11,509 nt of DNA from an uncultured Erysipelotrichaceae bacterium (GTDB taxonomy: Bacteria; Bacillota_I; Bacilli_A; RF39; UBA660), in assembly GCA_902766875.1 (NCBI GenBank), contig CACXFI010000129.1, positions 1-11,509 of the forward strand, written 5' to 3'. The notes under the pieces were generated by a model that worked only from the letters and a program-made list of their open reading frames with translations, had not been told where the DNA came from and did not search any database. Positions 1 to 6,268 of this stretch are shown in pieces. Numbering within the stretch: the first letter of the stretch is position 1; each line of letters opens with the position of its first letter. The translations under genes and the position numbers were made by a program.

Positions 1-137
1 AATTATTTTATAAGGACAAAGTCAGATTTTATATTCCAACAAGAGCAGAAAAAAAGAAAGCTATTGAAAATGTCAAAAATAGTATCCGAAATAAAAAAGA
101 AAAAAAGATTAAAAATAATAATGAAAATGTGATATAA
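1..137 (+). CDS. C-terminal end of an unidentified protein (partial)
   Basis: The third plus frame is open from the left edge to a TAA at 135-137. It reads about 44 residues, beginning LFYKDKVRFYIPTRAEKKK and ending in a Lys/Asn-rich tail. The mix of aromatic and charged residues followed by a basic tail looks like a real protein terminus. Frame 1 is also open until 132 but gives a less protein-like sequence, so the frame choice is an inference. No domain is recognisable in this fragment. The stop codon lies inside the -10 box of the small-RNA promoter that follows, so the two units are packed without a gap. The gene's own terminator is not evident; it may share the hairpin at 221-247. Confidence 0.5.
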   Translation, partial: LFYKDKVRFYIPTRAEKKKAIENVKNSIRNKKEKKIKNNNENVI

Positions 138-138
138 T
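130..138 (+). promoter_or_regulatory. Extended -10 promoter of the candidate small RNA
   Basis: TGATATAAT is a perfect TGn-TATAAT extended -10. No good -35 is seen 16-18 bases upstream, which is acceptable for extended -10 promoters. The predicted start is near G143-G145, which coincides with the first base pair of the predicted RNA helix. The same TGTGATATAAT string recurs as the promoter of the minus operon at 3339-3349. Confidence 0.6.
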
Positions 139-144
139 GAATGT

Positions 145-247
145 GTAATTGAGTTTTATCTCGTTACATTTGTCGGTAATTGTTTCTCAAACGAGATACA
201 CAATTGCTCCATTTGAAATTACCTAGTACTTCAAGTACTAGGTTTTT
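145..247 (+). ncRNA. Candidate free-standing small RNA with alternative pairings
   Basis: This about 103-nt unit has a promoter (130-138) and a terminator (221-247), and no plus-strand gene follows before the convergent gene at 274. Visible pairings: GTAATTG (145-151) with CAATTGC (201-207), including one G-U; and an 8-bp perfect helix ATCTCGTT (158-165) with AACGAGAT (190-197), closing a 24-nt loop. The loop contains a second GTAATTG (176-182) inside GGTAATT (175-181), which is perfectly complementary to AATTACC (217-223); this would be a pseudoknot that invades the base of the terminator stem. I see none of the conserved cores of SRP RNA, 6S RNA, tmRNA, RNase P RNA, T-box or the common riboswitches. 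Existence as a transcript is inferred; function is unknown. Confidence 0.5.
221..247 (+). terminator. Intrinsic terminator of the small RNA
   Basis: ACCTAGTACT (221-230) pairs with AGTACTAGGT (234-243) around a 3-nt loop, a 10-bp perfect stem followed by TTTTTATTTT. It is the clearest terminator in the left part. Its first three bases also complete the predicted pseudoknot with 175-177. Confidence 0.85.
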
Positions 248-250
248 ATT

Positions 251-293
251 TTAAAAAGAATTATTCATAATTACTACGAATAATTCTTTTTAA
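251..293. terminator. Bidirectional terminator between convergent units
   Basis: A 16-base perfect inverted repeat (251-266 with 278-293) has an 11-nt loop and carries A5 and T5 tracts in its arms, so it can stop transcripts from either side. The stop codon of the minus-strand gene (274-276) lies in the loop, so this hairpin ends the LemA/DUF3137 operon. Confidence 0.65.
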
Positions 294-891
294 AATTTAA
301 TTCCACTTCTTGTTCAGAAGTATTACCATTATTATCTTTATAAATAACTTTGCTTTTTTCTATATTACAATATTTAATTTTTACATTATTCCAATCTATT
401 TCATTGCTATATTTTACTGTACCATCAGTATATATAACATCCCCAGTATTATTATTTATGGTATTTACAAGTTTAAATTCTGTATCACCATTATGAAAGC
501 TTATAAGGCCTGATTCAGGTCCAATCATAACATACTTTTCGTTATTTTGCCCAAGACAATATCCAGTTATTGATACACTAATAACTTCACTTTCATCAAA
601 AGATAATTCCATTTTCCCTTCTACACTTAAAGTATGGTTAATTGCTTCTGTATTTATATTTGGTGTTTCCATGTCTAAAATCTTAATGCTTATTTTATTG
701 TTTTCGACGGTATTTTTATTTTCTTCATATATCTTTCTATCATCATTGCTTATTTTATCTTTGTTATCATTTATTTTATTAGTATTTAAACTAATAGTAT
801 CTGTTGCAAATAAATAACATAATAATGCTAAAATGATTATTACTACTATAAGTAGTGCTATTACTCCATTTTTATTTTTTCCTTTTTCCAT
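274..891 (-). CDS. Membrane-anchored protein of unknown function (last gene of lemA operon)
   Basis: This 205-aa protein is not recognised. It has a short basic N-terminus (MEKGKNKNG), one strongly hydrophobic segment at about residues 9-29, an Asn/Lys-rich polar stretch to about 65, and then a probably beta-rich domain. It is therefore predicted to be anchored in the membrane with the C-terminal domain outside the cytoplasm; the segment has no lipobox. The start is supported by AAAGGAG a few bases upstream of the ATG. It lies 30 bases downstream of lemA with no terminator between, so it should be the fourth gene of the DUF3137/LemA operon. A joint role at the cell envelope is inference from position only. 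Confidence 0.75.
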   Translation of the reverse strand: MEKGKNKNGVIALLIVVIIILALLCYLFATDTISLNTNKINDNKDKISNDDRKIYEENKNTVENNKISIKILDMETPNINTEAINHTLSVEGKMELSFDESEVISVSITGYCLGQNNEKYVMIGPESGLISFHNGDTEFKLVNTINNNTGDVIYTDGTVKYSNEIDWNNVKIKYCNIEKSKVIYKDNNGNTSEQEVELNFKKNYS

Positions 892-921
892 TTTATTACT
901 CCTTTCTACTATAAATCGTTT

Positions 922-1464
922 TTATAAATCTATTTTTACATCCTCTTTTTTAGTTTCTTCAGCTTCAAAGAAATCTTTTTTAATCATTCCTTTGCTTTTT
1001 GCAATAGCACTAGTTGGGAATGTAACTAATAATTGATTAAAGAGTGATACGTTAGAATTATATAATCTTCTAGCTGCTTGCAAATGTTCTTCTACATCGG
1101 CTATAGATTGTTGTAATGTTTTATAATTCTCGTTAGATTTTAATTCTGGATAATTTTCTACTAAAACATTTAATTTTTCTAATGTTTCACTCATAGATTT
1201 GTTAGCTTCTTTCTTCTCATCCATTGTCATTCCTTCACGTAGTTTAATAATTTCAAAAAGAGTTTCTTTTTCATGCTTAGCATAACCTTTTACTACATCT
1301 ATCATTTTAGTTAAAACATCATATCTCTTAGTTAAAGCTACATCTATTCCTGATGATGATTCATCTATTTTTACGACTGCCCTATTTAATTTATTTGATA
1401 CTGATATATACCAAATTACAAATATTAGAGCTAATACTAATAATATTATGATTATAATTGGCAT
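922..1464 (-). CDS. lemA: LemA family protein
   Basis: A 180-aa protein with the LemA family layout: an N-terminal membrane helix (MPIIIIILLVLALIFVIWY), then a long helical region with the family-typical KLNRAVVKIDESSSGIDV stretch, and the C-terminal FPTSAIAKSKG...FFEAEE signature. The start at 1464 is chosen over an in-frame ATG at 1491 because AAAGGAGGTG sits just upstream of 1464, and the upstream start would overlap the previous gene. LemA proteins are widespread, of about this length, and their molecular role is not established. The ribosome binding site is encoded by the final codons of the preceding DUF3137 gene, with one base between stop and start, so the two are probably translationally coupled. 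LemA genes are often found next to DUF3137 genes in other bacteria. Confidence 0.92.
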   Translation of the reverse strand: MPIIIIILLVLALIFVIWYISVSNKLNRAVVKIDESSSGIDVALTKRYDVLTKMIDVVKGYAKHEKETLFEIIKLREGMTMDEKKEANKSMSETLEKLNVLVENYPELKSNENYKTLQQSIADVEEHLQAARRLYNSNVSLFNQLLVTFPTSAIAKSKGMIKKDFFEAEETKKEDVKIDL

Positions 1465-1465
1465 A

Positions 1466-2410
1466 CTACACCTCCTTTCTAAATAAATCATTATCTAATC
1501 TTAATTCATCTATTAAATTTGTTATAGTTCGAATATCTTTTAATGGTTTTTCTTGTTCTTCTGTTTCATTTATTTCTTTTAATACATTGGGCTCAAAAGT
1601 ATCTTTATAGTTATTTAGGGCTATATGTAATTTATTGTCAATAAAGCAGAACATGATACTAATATTTAATTCCTCTTTTATTTTTTTTAGTTTTTCCATA
1701 AAGTGTGGTGTTAAAATATAGAAAGCCTCATGTTCATTTTGAGTATAAACAGAAAATATATTATTAAAGGCACTTTCTTCCATTTTTACTTTTTTAAAAT
1801 TTTCTCCACCGTAATATTGGGCTGATGGAAAATCATGAGTAGCTACTTGAACATTAGCTTTGAATTCTTTGTTAAAATCAAAGACTAGCCATCTTCCTTG
1901 GAATACTGTTACCCAATGTGTTTTTTTATTTCCGTCACTGTCGGTAGTCTCATGTTTTTCTCGTATGTGAATATCAGATTGAGAAAAATTAACATTTTTG
2001 TATTTTGCTTCTATATAGTCATTAGATTCATATGAATCTCCTGTTGTCATCATATGTGTATTTTCAATAAATTCTTCGGGGAATCCTTTTTCTGGTTTAT
2101 ATGTTACATTAGTAAATTCTTTTTCTAACGCATTAAGTATAAATATTCTTTTATATTCTTTTTTAAATGTTTTACTATCTTCACTAATTTTTTTTGATTT
2201 TATTATTGCTATTGTTACTTCAAAAATCATAAGTGGCCAGAGAAATGATGGTAGAACAAACATAGCAACCATAAAATATTTTGATAGAAGAATTGTTGTT
2301 ACTATGCCAATTATTAAAATAACGATAAGACCTATTAATGCTATTTTATTATATTTTTTATCAATTGAAATTATTTTCTTTTGTAATTCTTTTAATTCAG
2401 ATATATTCAT
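1466..2410 (-). CDS. DUF3137 family membrane protein, copy A
   Basis: A 314-aa protein with a short helical N-terminus, two adjacent membrane helices (about residues 23-43 and 46-70) and a large soluble domain. Segments typical of DUF3137 are visible: MMTTGDSYESNDYIEAKYKN, HETTDSDGNKKTHWVTVFQG, GRWLVFDFNKEFKANVQV and NEHEAFYILTPHFMEKLKK. The function of the family is unknown. The start follows AAAGGAAG embedded in the end of copy B, with two bases between stop and start. Over a 73-residue core (residues about 115-190), hand alignment with copy B gives roughly 60% identity, so the two arose by tandem duplication. Its last codons supply the Shine-Dalgarno sequence of lemA. Confidence 0.88.
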   Translation of the reverse strand: MNISELKELQKKIISIDKKYNKIALIGLIVILIIGIVTTILLSKYFMVAMFVLPSFLWPLMIFEVTIAIIKSKKISEDSKTFKKEYKRIFILNALEKEFTNVTYKPEKGFPEEFIENTHMMTTGDSYESNDYIEAKYKNVNFSQSDIHIREKHETTDSDGNKKTHWVTVFQGRWLVFDFNKEFKANVQVATHDFPSAQYYGGENFKKVKMEESAFNNIFSVYTQNEHEAFYILTPHFMEKLKKIKEELNISIMFCFIDNKLHIALNNYKDTFEPNVLKEINETEEQEKPLKDIRTITNLIDELRLDNDLFRKEV

Positions 2411-2412
2411 AG

Positions 2413-3309
2413 TTATATACTTCCTTTAAAGAGATTATTATCTAAGTTAAGTTCATCTATAAAATTTGTAATTATTTTTATGTCTTTTGATATTTCTTCA
2501 ATTGATTGTTGTTCATTTATTTTTCTAAATATACTATGTTCAAATGAATCCTTTCCATTTTGAAGTCCTATATGTAATTTATTATCTATAAAACAAAATA
2601 ATAATTTCCCTGAAATATTATTAGTAACTTTCTTTATTTTTTCCATTAGTGATGGTGTTAATATGTAGAAAGCATCATGCTCATCTTGAGCATAAGTTCT
2701 AAAAGCATTATTAAATTCTTGATCTTCCATCATTACTTTTTTATATTTTAACGTTTTACCCCAATTGCTAATTTTTGAATTTCCAAAACCTTTTTGACTT
2801 ACTTGTATATTGGCTTTAAAATATTTATTAAAATCAAATATCATCCATCGCCCTTTAAATATAGTTACCCAATATGTTGTTGTATGTCCATTGCTATCAG
2901 TAGTTTCATGTTCTTCTTCAATATGGACATCAGCTTGAACAACATTAATATCTTTATATTTTCCTGAAACAAAATCATTAGATGTATATCTATCTCCCAT
3001 ATACATCATACCAGTATTACTAATTATTTCTTTATTTAGTCCTTTATCTGGCTCGTATATTAATTCATTAAAAGTTGCTTGTAATGATTTTAAGACAAAC
3101 ATATTTTTATATTCTTTAGTGAATGTCTTTGTTGGTTTACCGGCTATAACTGCTGTTATGATACTACCTATTATAAATATAAAGAATGCCATAAAGAAGC
3201 CATTTGTCAATAAGGCTATTAATATACCTAAAACTGATGATAATAATAATCCAATAATATAACTATTTTTAGCTTTTTTTCTTATTTTTTCTAATTCTTC
3301 TAAAGTCAT
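2413..3309 (-). CDS. DUF3137 family membrane protein, copy B (first gene of operon)
   Basis: A 298-aa paralogue of the next gene, with the same order: a charged helical start, two membrane helices (about residues 17-35 and 38-56), then the DUF3137 soluble domain with MMYMGDRYTSNDFVSGKYKD, HETTDSNGHTTTYWVTIFKG, GRWMIFDFNKYFKANIQV and DEHDAFYILTPSLMEKIKK. The shared C-terminal end (ELNLDNNLF here, ELRLDNDLF in copy A) shows duplication over the whole length. AAGGAGGG lies upstream of the start. It is the promoter-proximal gene of the operon DUF3137-B, DUF3137-A, lemA, unknown membrane protein. Function unknown; the neighbours suggest an envelope complex with LemA, which is inference. Confidence 0.88.
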   Translation of the reverse strand: MTLEELEKIRKKAKNSYIIGLLLSSVLGILIALLTNGFFMAFFIFIIGSIITAVIAGKPTKTFTKEYKNMFVLKSLQATFNELIYEPDKGLNKEIISNTGMMYMGDRYTSNDFVSGKYKDINVVQADVHIEEEHETTDSNGHTTTYWVTIFKGRWMIFDFNKYFKANIQVSQKGFGNSKISNWGKTLKYKKVMMEDQEFNNAFRTYAQDEHDAFYILTPSLMEKIKKVTNNISGKLLFCFIDNKLHIGLQNGKDSFEHSIFRKINEQQSIEEISKDIKIITNFIDELNLDNNLFKGSI

Positions 3310-3338
3310 TTTACCCTCCTTAATATATTTACTATTTT

Positions 3339-3347
3339 ATTATATCA
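3339..3347 (-). promoter_or_regulatory. Extended -10 promoter of DUF3137/lemA operon
   Basis: On the minus strand this reads TGATATAAT, a perfect extended -10, about 30 bases upstream of the first start codon. No convincing -35 is seen. Transcription should start near 3332, giving a leader of about 22 bases that holds AAGGAGGG. Confidence 0.6.
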
Positions 3348-3404
3348 CATTTAATATATATCTTGTAGTTATATTTTTATATTTTATTTATATAAAATAA
3401 ACTA

Positions 3405-3433
3405 TTGATTTATTTTGCTTTTAATGCTATAAT
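3405..3433 (+). promoter_or_regulatory. Promoter of the TPR-like gene pair
   Basis: TTGATT (3405-3410), a 17-base spacer, then TATAAT (3428-3433) preceded by TGC, so an extended -10 with a fair -35. It is divergent from the minus-strand promoter at 3339-3347; their -10 boxes are about 80 bases apart, leaving little room for a shared operator. Confidence 0.7.
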
Positions 3434-3465
3434 ACACATTAATTCAGAAAAGGGGGTTCTTTTTT

Positions 3466-4341
3466 ATGAGTAAAGAATTTTTTAATCAATATGAATTTAA
3501 AAAAGCAGTTAATTTAATTAATACAGATCCAATTGAATCAATTGCCAGATTTAGAGAATATATATCAAAATATAGTGAAGATTATTCTGCTCTGCCCTAT
3601 TATGCTAGTGTTTTGATAAAATTAGGTTATGAAGATGAAGCTGAACTTGTTTTAAATCGTGTAGAAGAAGTGCTTAATGATGAATCAATAAATTATAATA
3701 AAAAAGATTACTTAGAGTCTAACTATTTGTATACTAAGTTAAAATTATTATCATATCAAGAAAAATATCTAGATTTATATAAATTATATGTAGATAATTT
3801 AGAGGTTTTAAGAAAGTTTGATTTAGATAGGTTACTTTTTTATACTAGATATAAATTAGGATTATTGAATGGTGAAAAAAGAAATGATCATTATTATTTC
3901 TTTAGACAAATTATTGATTATAGAAAAGATGATTTTTTAGATAAGGCTTTACTTCATACTTATGAATATAGAGAAAAGAATTCAGATAATAGTGATATTA
4001 GTACTTTTGAAAAAGATTTTCCTTTGGAAAAAGTTATCGAAGAAATAGATAAGTATTTATTAGCTAGTCCTAGTATATATAATGGTTTTGTAGAAGATAC
4101 ATATGTTTTTAAATATGATAATTGTGGAAGAATTAATAATAAGATGCAAAATTATTTTAAAGTATTTTGTTTCCATAATACAAAAAATATTATAAGTTTA
4201 TATCCTGTTTCAGATTGTGAGCTGTTACCTTATACTGATTTAAATTATTTAAATAATTATAATAAAAATGATATAAGTAATAGAACTAGTCAAACTGAAA
4301 AATTTATGAAAAGATATGCTAAAAAGAAGGAAACAAAATAA
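3466..4341 (+). CDS. TPR-like protein with C-terminal Cys/His domain, copy 1
   Basis: A 291-aa protein without signal peptide or membrane helix, so probably cytoplasmic. Residues about 8-130 are helical and TPR-like (KKAVNLINTDPIESIARFREYI, then YASVLIKLGYEDEAELVLNRV). The C-terminal third carries FVEDTYVFKYDNCG, YFKVFCFHNT and YPVSDCE, with C220, C235, H237 and C251 in the spacing C-x14-C-x-H-x13-C, identical in the next gene. Three Cys and one His with fixed spacing could bind a metal; this is inference. AAAAGGGGG lies about ten bases before the start. The stop overlaps the start of the next gene by one base (TAATG). No named family is recognised beyond the weak TPR resemblance. Confidence 0.75.
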   Translation: MSKEFFNQYEFKKAVNLINTDPIESIARFREYISKYSEDYSALPYYASVLIKLGYEDEAELVLNRVEEVLNDESINYNKKDYLESNYLYTKLKLLSYQEKYLDLYKLYVDNLEVLRKFDLDRLLFYTRYKLGLLNGEKRNDHYYFFRQIIDYRKDDFLDKALLHTYEYREKNSDNSDISTFEKDFPLEKVIEEIDKYLLASPSIYNGFVEDTYVFKYDNCGRINNKMQNYFKVFCFHNTKNIISLYPVSDCELLPYTDLNYLNNYNKNDISNRTSQTEKFMKRYAKKKETK

Positions 4342-5204
4342 TGAAAAATAAATATTATAATGAGTGGGAATTAGATCAAGCTATTAATCTTATGGAGAAG
4401 AATCCGTATGAAGCTGTTAAAAAACTGGAAAATTATCTAAAAAAATATCGTAAAGATTATAATGCATTTGCTTTTTATATTAATTCTTTGGTAAATATCA
4501 AAGAAATAGATAAAGCAAAGAAAGTTTTAGCTAGTATTGAAAATAAAGTTGTAAATGATAGTAAATTTATTAATAATAATCGTAGATATAAATCATTTAA
4601 GAAAAAAATTTTATATAATAAATTACAATTATTAATGTTTGAAGAAAAATATCAAGAATTTTATGATTTATATAATGAGAATATTTCTATGTCTGAAGAA
4701 TTAGATATAGGTCATATTATGTTTTGGTGTAAAATTAAATTAGATAAAATTAAAAAGAATCCAAGGGATAATTATAATTATTTATATAGGCAACTTATAG
4801 AATATAATACTGATGATTTAATAGATCATATAAATAATCATACTGCTTTTGCTTATGATAATGATATTAATTCTGAATATAACATGTTTACAGCTGACTT
4901 CCCATTATTAAAAATTTTAAATGAAATAAAAAAATATATACCATCTGATAGATATCTATTTCCTGGTTTTATTGATGATAGATATACTTTTAAATATGAT
5001 GGTTGTGGGAAAATAAATAGTAAAAATGCTGATTATTTTAGAGTAATATGTATTCATAATTCTGATAAAATAATAACTATGTATCCTGTTGTTAATTGTG
5101 AAGAATTTGATTACGTAGATTTAAATTATATGCTAGAAAAGCAAGATATGAAAATTAAAAGAAAAAGTAGAATAGATAGATTTAATGATAGATATAAAAA
5201 ATAG
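4341..5204 (+). CDS. TPR-like protein with C-terminal Cys/His domain, copy 2
   Basis: A 287-aa paralogue of the preceding gene along its whole length. It has the same start (ELDQAINLMEKNPYEAVKKLE), a TPR-like helical N-terminal half, and the C-terminal block PGFIDDRYTFKYDGCG, YFRVICIHNS and YPVVNCE with C222, C237, H239 and C253. A further His-Thr pair (about H167 here, H164 in copy 1) is also kept. The start overlaps the previous stop by one base, and AGAAGGAAA in the last codons of copy 1 acts as its ribosome binding site, so translation is coupled. The TAG stop is the base of the terminator stem. Coupled expression of two diverged copies suggests they act together, perhaps as a heteromer (inference). 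Confidence 0.75.
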   Translation: MKNKYYNEWELDQAINLMEKNPYEAVKKLENYLKKYRKDYNAFAFYINSLVNIKEIDKAKKVLASIENKVVNDSKFINNNRRYKSFKKKILYNKLQLLMFEEKYQEFYDLYNENISMSEELDIGHIMFWCKIKLDKIKKNPRDNYNYLYRQLIEYNTDDLIDHINNHTAFAYDNDINSEYNMFTADFPLLKILNEIKKYIPSDRYLFPGFIDDRYTFKYDGCGKINSKNADYFRVICIHNSDKIITMYPVVNCEEFDYVDLNYMLEKQDMKIKRKSRIDRFNDRYKK

Positions 5205-5235
5205 AAGTTATTTTTAACTTCTATTTTTATTTTAA
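5197..5235. terminator. Bidirectional terminator of two convergent operons
   Basis: A 14-bp perfect stem (5197-5210 with 5215-5228) has a TTTT loop, flanked by T-rich runs on both strands. It ends the TPR-like pair on the plus strand, whose stop codon lies in the stem, and the phosphatase operon on the minus strand. Confidence 0.85.
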
Positions 5236-5328
5236 GCAAAAGCCTATTATTATAAATAATATTGTAAATACTGAAATAAAATTAGCAAATAAATTATAAT
5301 TCAAGTATTCTAGTAATTTATTTCTTAG
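5227..5328 (-). other. Open 33-codon extension downstream of the phosphatase stop (possible small membrane ORF)
   Basis: Directly after the TAA of the phosphatase gene, the same frame stays open for 33 codons to another TAA at 5227-5229. It reads LRNKLLEYLNYN, then a hydrophobic run ISVFTILFIIIGFCLK. This looks like a charged head followed by a membrane helix. Its stop touches the stem of the terminator, as true stops often do in this window. There is no ATG and no Shine-Dalgarno site; the only usual start is a TTG at 5302-5304 (25 codons). It could be a degraded small gene, a read-through extension, a TTG-started peptide or chance in AT-rich DNA. Confidence 0.3.
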
Positions 5329-6039
5329 TTATTGTGTTGTTATATTATTAAGTATGTTTAAGAATTCTTTACTATTAGTTGCTAAATGAATATTATCACT
5401 ATTATAGGTATATCCGCCAGCTTTTTCTACTAAAAACATACCTGGTATATAATCCCATACAGTGTTATATCCGAAAATTACCGCTCCTAATTTACCTGAT
5501 GCTACCCATGAAAAATTTACAGCAGCACTTCCAAATGATCTAAAATGGGTGCTTACATCTCGCATTTTTGTTTGTATTTCTACTCCTCTAGGCCCATCTA
5601 TAGTATATAAGCCGTTATTATAATCTAAATTATTTACATGTATTTTTTTGTTATTTAAATAAGCACCTGTTGAATCCGCATAATATAATTCATCTATTTT
5701 TGGTAAATATATAACAGCTGCACATGTTTTTCTATTTTTTATGCAAGCTACTTGTATTCCCCATAAAGGAATATTATTTGCAAAATTAACTGTTCCATCT
5801 ATTGGATCAATAGTAAAACAATTGTCTGCAAGCTCGTTATTACTATTATATTCTTCACTTATTATTGAATAATCAGGATAGTTTTCTTTTATTTTATTAA
5901 TAAGATAGTTTTCTATTTCATAGTCAAAATTGGTAACTAAATCGCCATTATTTCCTTTAGCTTTAACTTCTAATTTTTCATTAATAATTAAACTTGCTTC
6001 TTTAACTATTTTAATTAAAAAATTTACTTCACTACTCAT
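5329..6039 (-). CDS. Inositol monophosphatase family protein
   Basis: A 236-aa enzyme of the Mg2+-dependent, Li+-sensitive phosphatase superfamily. Motifs in order: VTNFD (35-39), SEE (61-63), DPIDGTVNF (78-86) and VWDYIPG (194-200). The metal ligands would be E62/E63, D78, D81 and D196, all present. Length is slightly short compared with the usual 250-270 aa but nothing essential is missing. Family members hydrolyse inositol monophosphates, sugar phosphates or 3'-phosphoadenosine nucleotides; the substrate cannot be told from sequence alone. It is the last gene of a three-gene operon. GGAAAGGGAAG in the last codons of the preceding small gene is the likely ribosome binding site, with four bases between stop and start. 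Confidence 0.92.
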   Translation of the reverse strand: MSSEVNFLIKIVKEASLIINEKLEVKAKGNNGDLVTNFDYEIENYLINKIKENYPDYSIISEEYNSNNELADNCFTIDPIDGTVNFANNIPLWGIQVACIKNRKTCAAVIYLPKIDELYYADSTGAYLNNKKIHVNNLDYNNGLYTIDGPRGVEIQTKMRDVSTHFRSFGSAAVNFSWVASGKLGAVIFGYNTVWDYIPGMFLVEKAGGYTYNSDNIHLATNSKEFLNILNNITTQ

Positions 6040-6043
6040 TTAA

Positions 6044-6268
6044 TTATCTTCCCTTTCCTTTTGGATATGGTGGAAAAACTAAATCATCTGGATTTTGGTT
6101 GAATATTTCTCCTGGTAATTCTGTATCAAAATAAAGTGAGTTTAAGCTATTATCATTTATTGGTAATTTGTTTATTTCTAAAGTTTTTTCGAAATCATTT
6201 AAAAAATCTGCGTCAGTATTATAAAAATCTTGGGTTGTTTCATCTTTATGTGGTTCTTCAGTAAACAT
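6044..6268 (-). CDS. Small acidic protein of unknown function
   Basis: A 74-aa hydrophilic, acidic protein with no signal, membrane segment or recognised motif. It is rich in Asp, Glu and Asn and ends in a Pro/Gly/Lys tail (FPPYPKGKGR). The frame is convincing because it has a strong GAGGAGG (6276-6282) in front, overlaps the stop of the upstream gene by one base (TAATG), and ends four bases before the phosphatase gene. The three genes are thus one coupled operon. It may be a disordered adaptor or regulator for a neighbour, but that is speculation. Confidence 0.7.
   Translation of the reverse strand: MFTEEPHKDETTQDFYNTDADFLNDFEKTLEINKLPINDNSLNSLYFDTELPGEIFNQNPDDLVFPPYPKGKGR

Noticed and set aside
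163..219. 18-codon minus-strand ORF within the small-RNA region
   Set aside because: It has no ribosome binding site, uses TCG, CCG and ACG codons unlike its neighbours, and is antisense to the better supported RNA unit.
139..247. Known riboswitch, T-box, SRP or 6S RNA
   Set aside because: The conserved core sequences of these families were not found by eye, and no plus-strand gene follows that a leader could control.
310..513. Plus-strand 67-codon ORF opposite the membrane-anchored protein gene
   Set aside because: It is antisense to a gene with a good ribosome binding site, reads as a low-complexity Ile/Phe/Tyr run and has no Shine-Dalgarno site.
833..1036. Plus-strand 67-codon ORF over the start of one gene and the end of lemA
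   Set aside because: It is the reverse of two well-supported genes, and its hydrophobicity is the mirror of AT-rich coding DNA.
1465..1491. Upstream ATG of lemA adding nine residues
   Set aside because: It would overlap the DUF3137 gene and lacks a Shine-Dalgarno site, whereas AAAGGAGGTG sits just upstream of the ATG at 1462-1464, whose product starts directly with the membrane helix.
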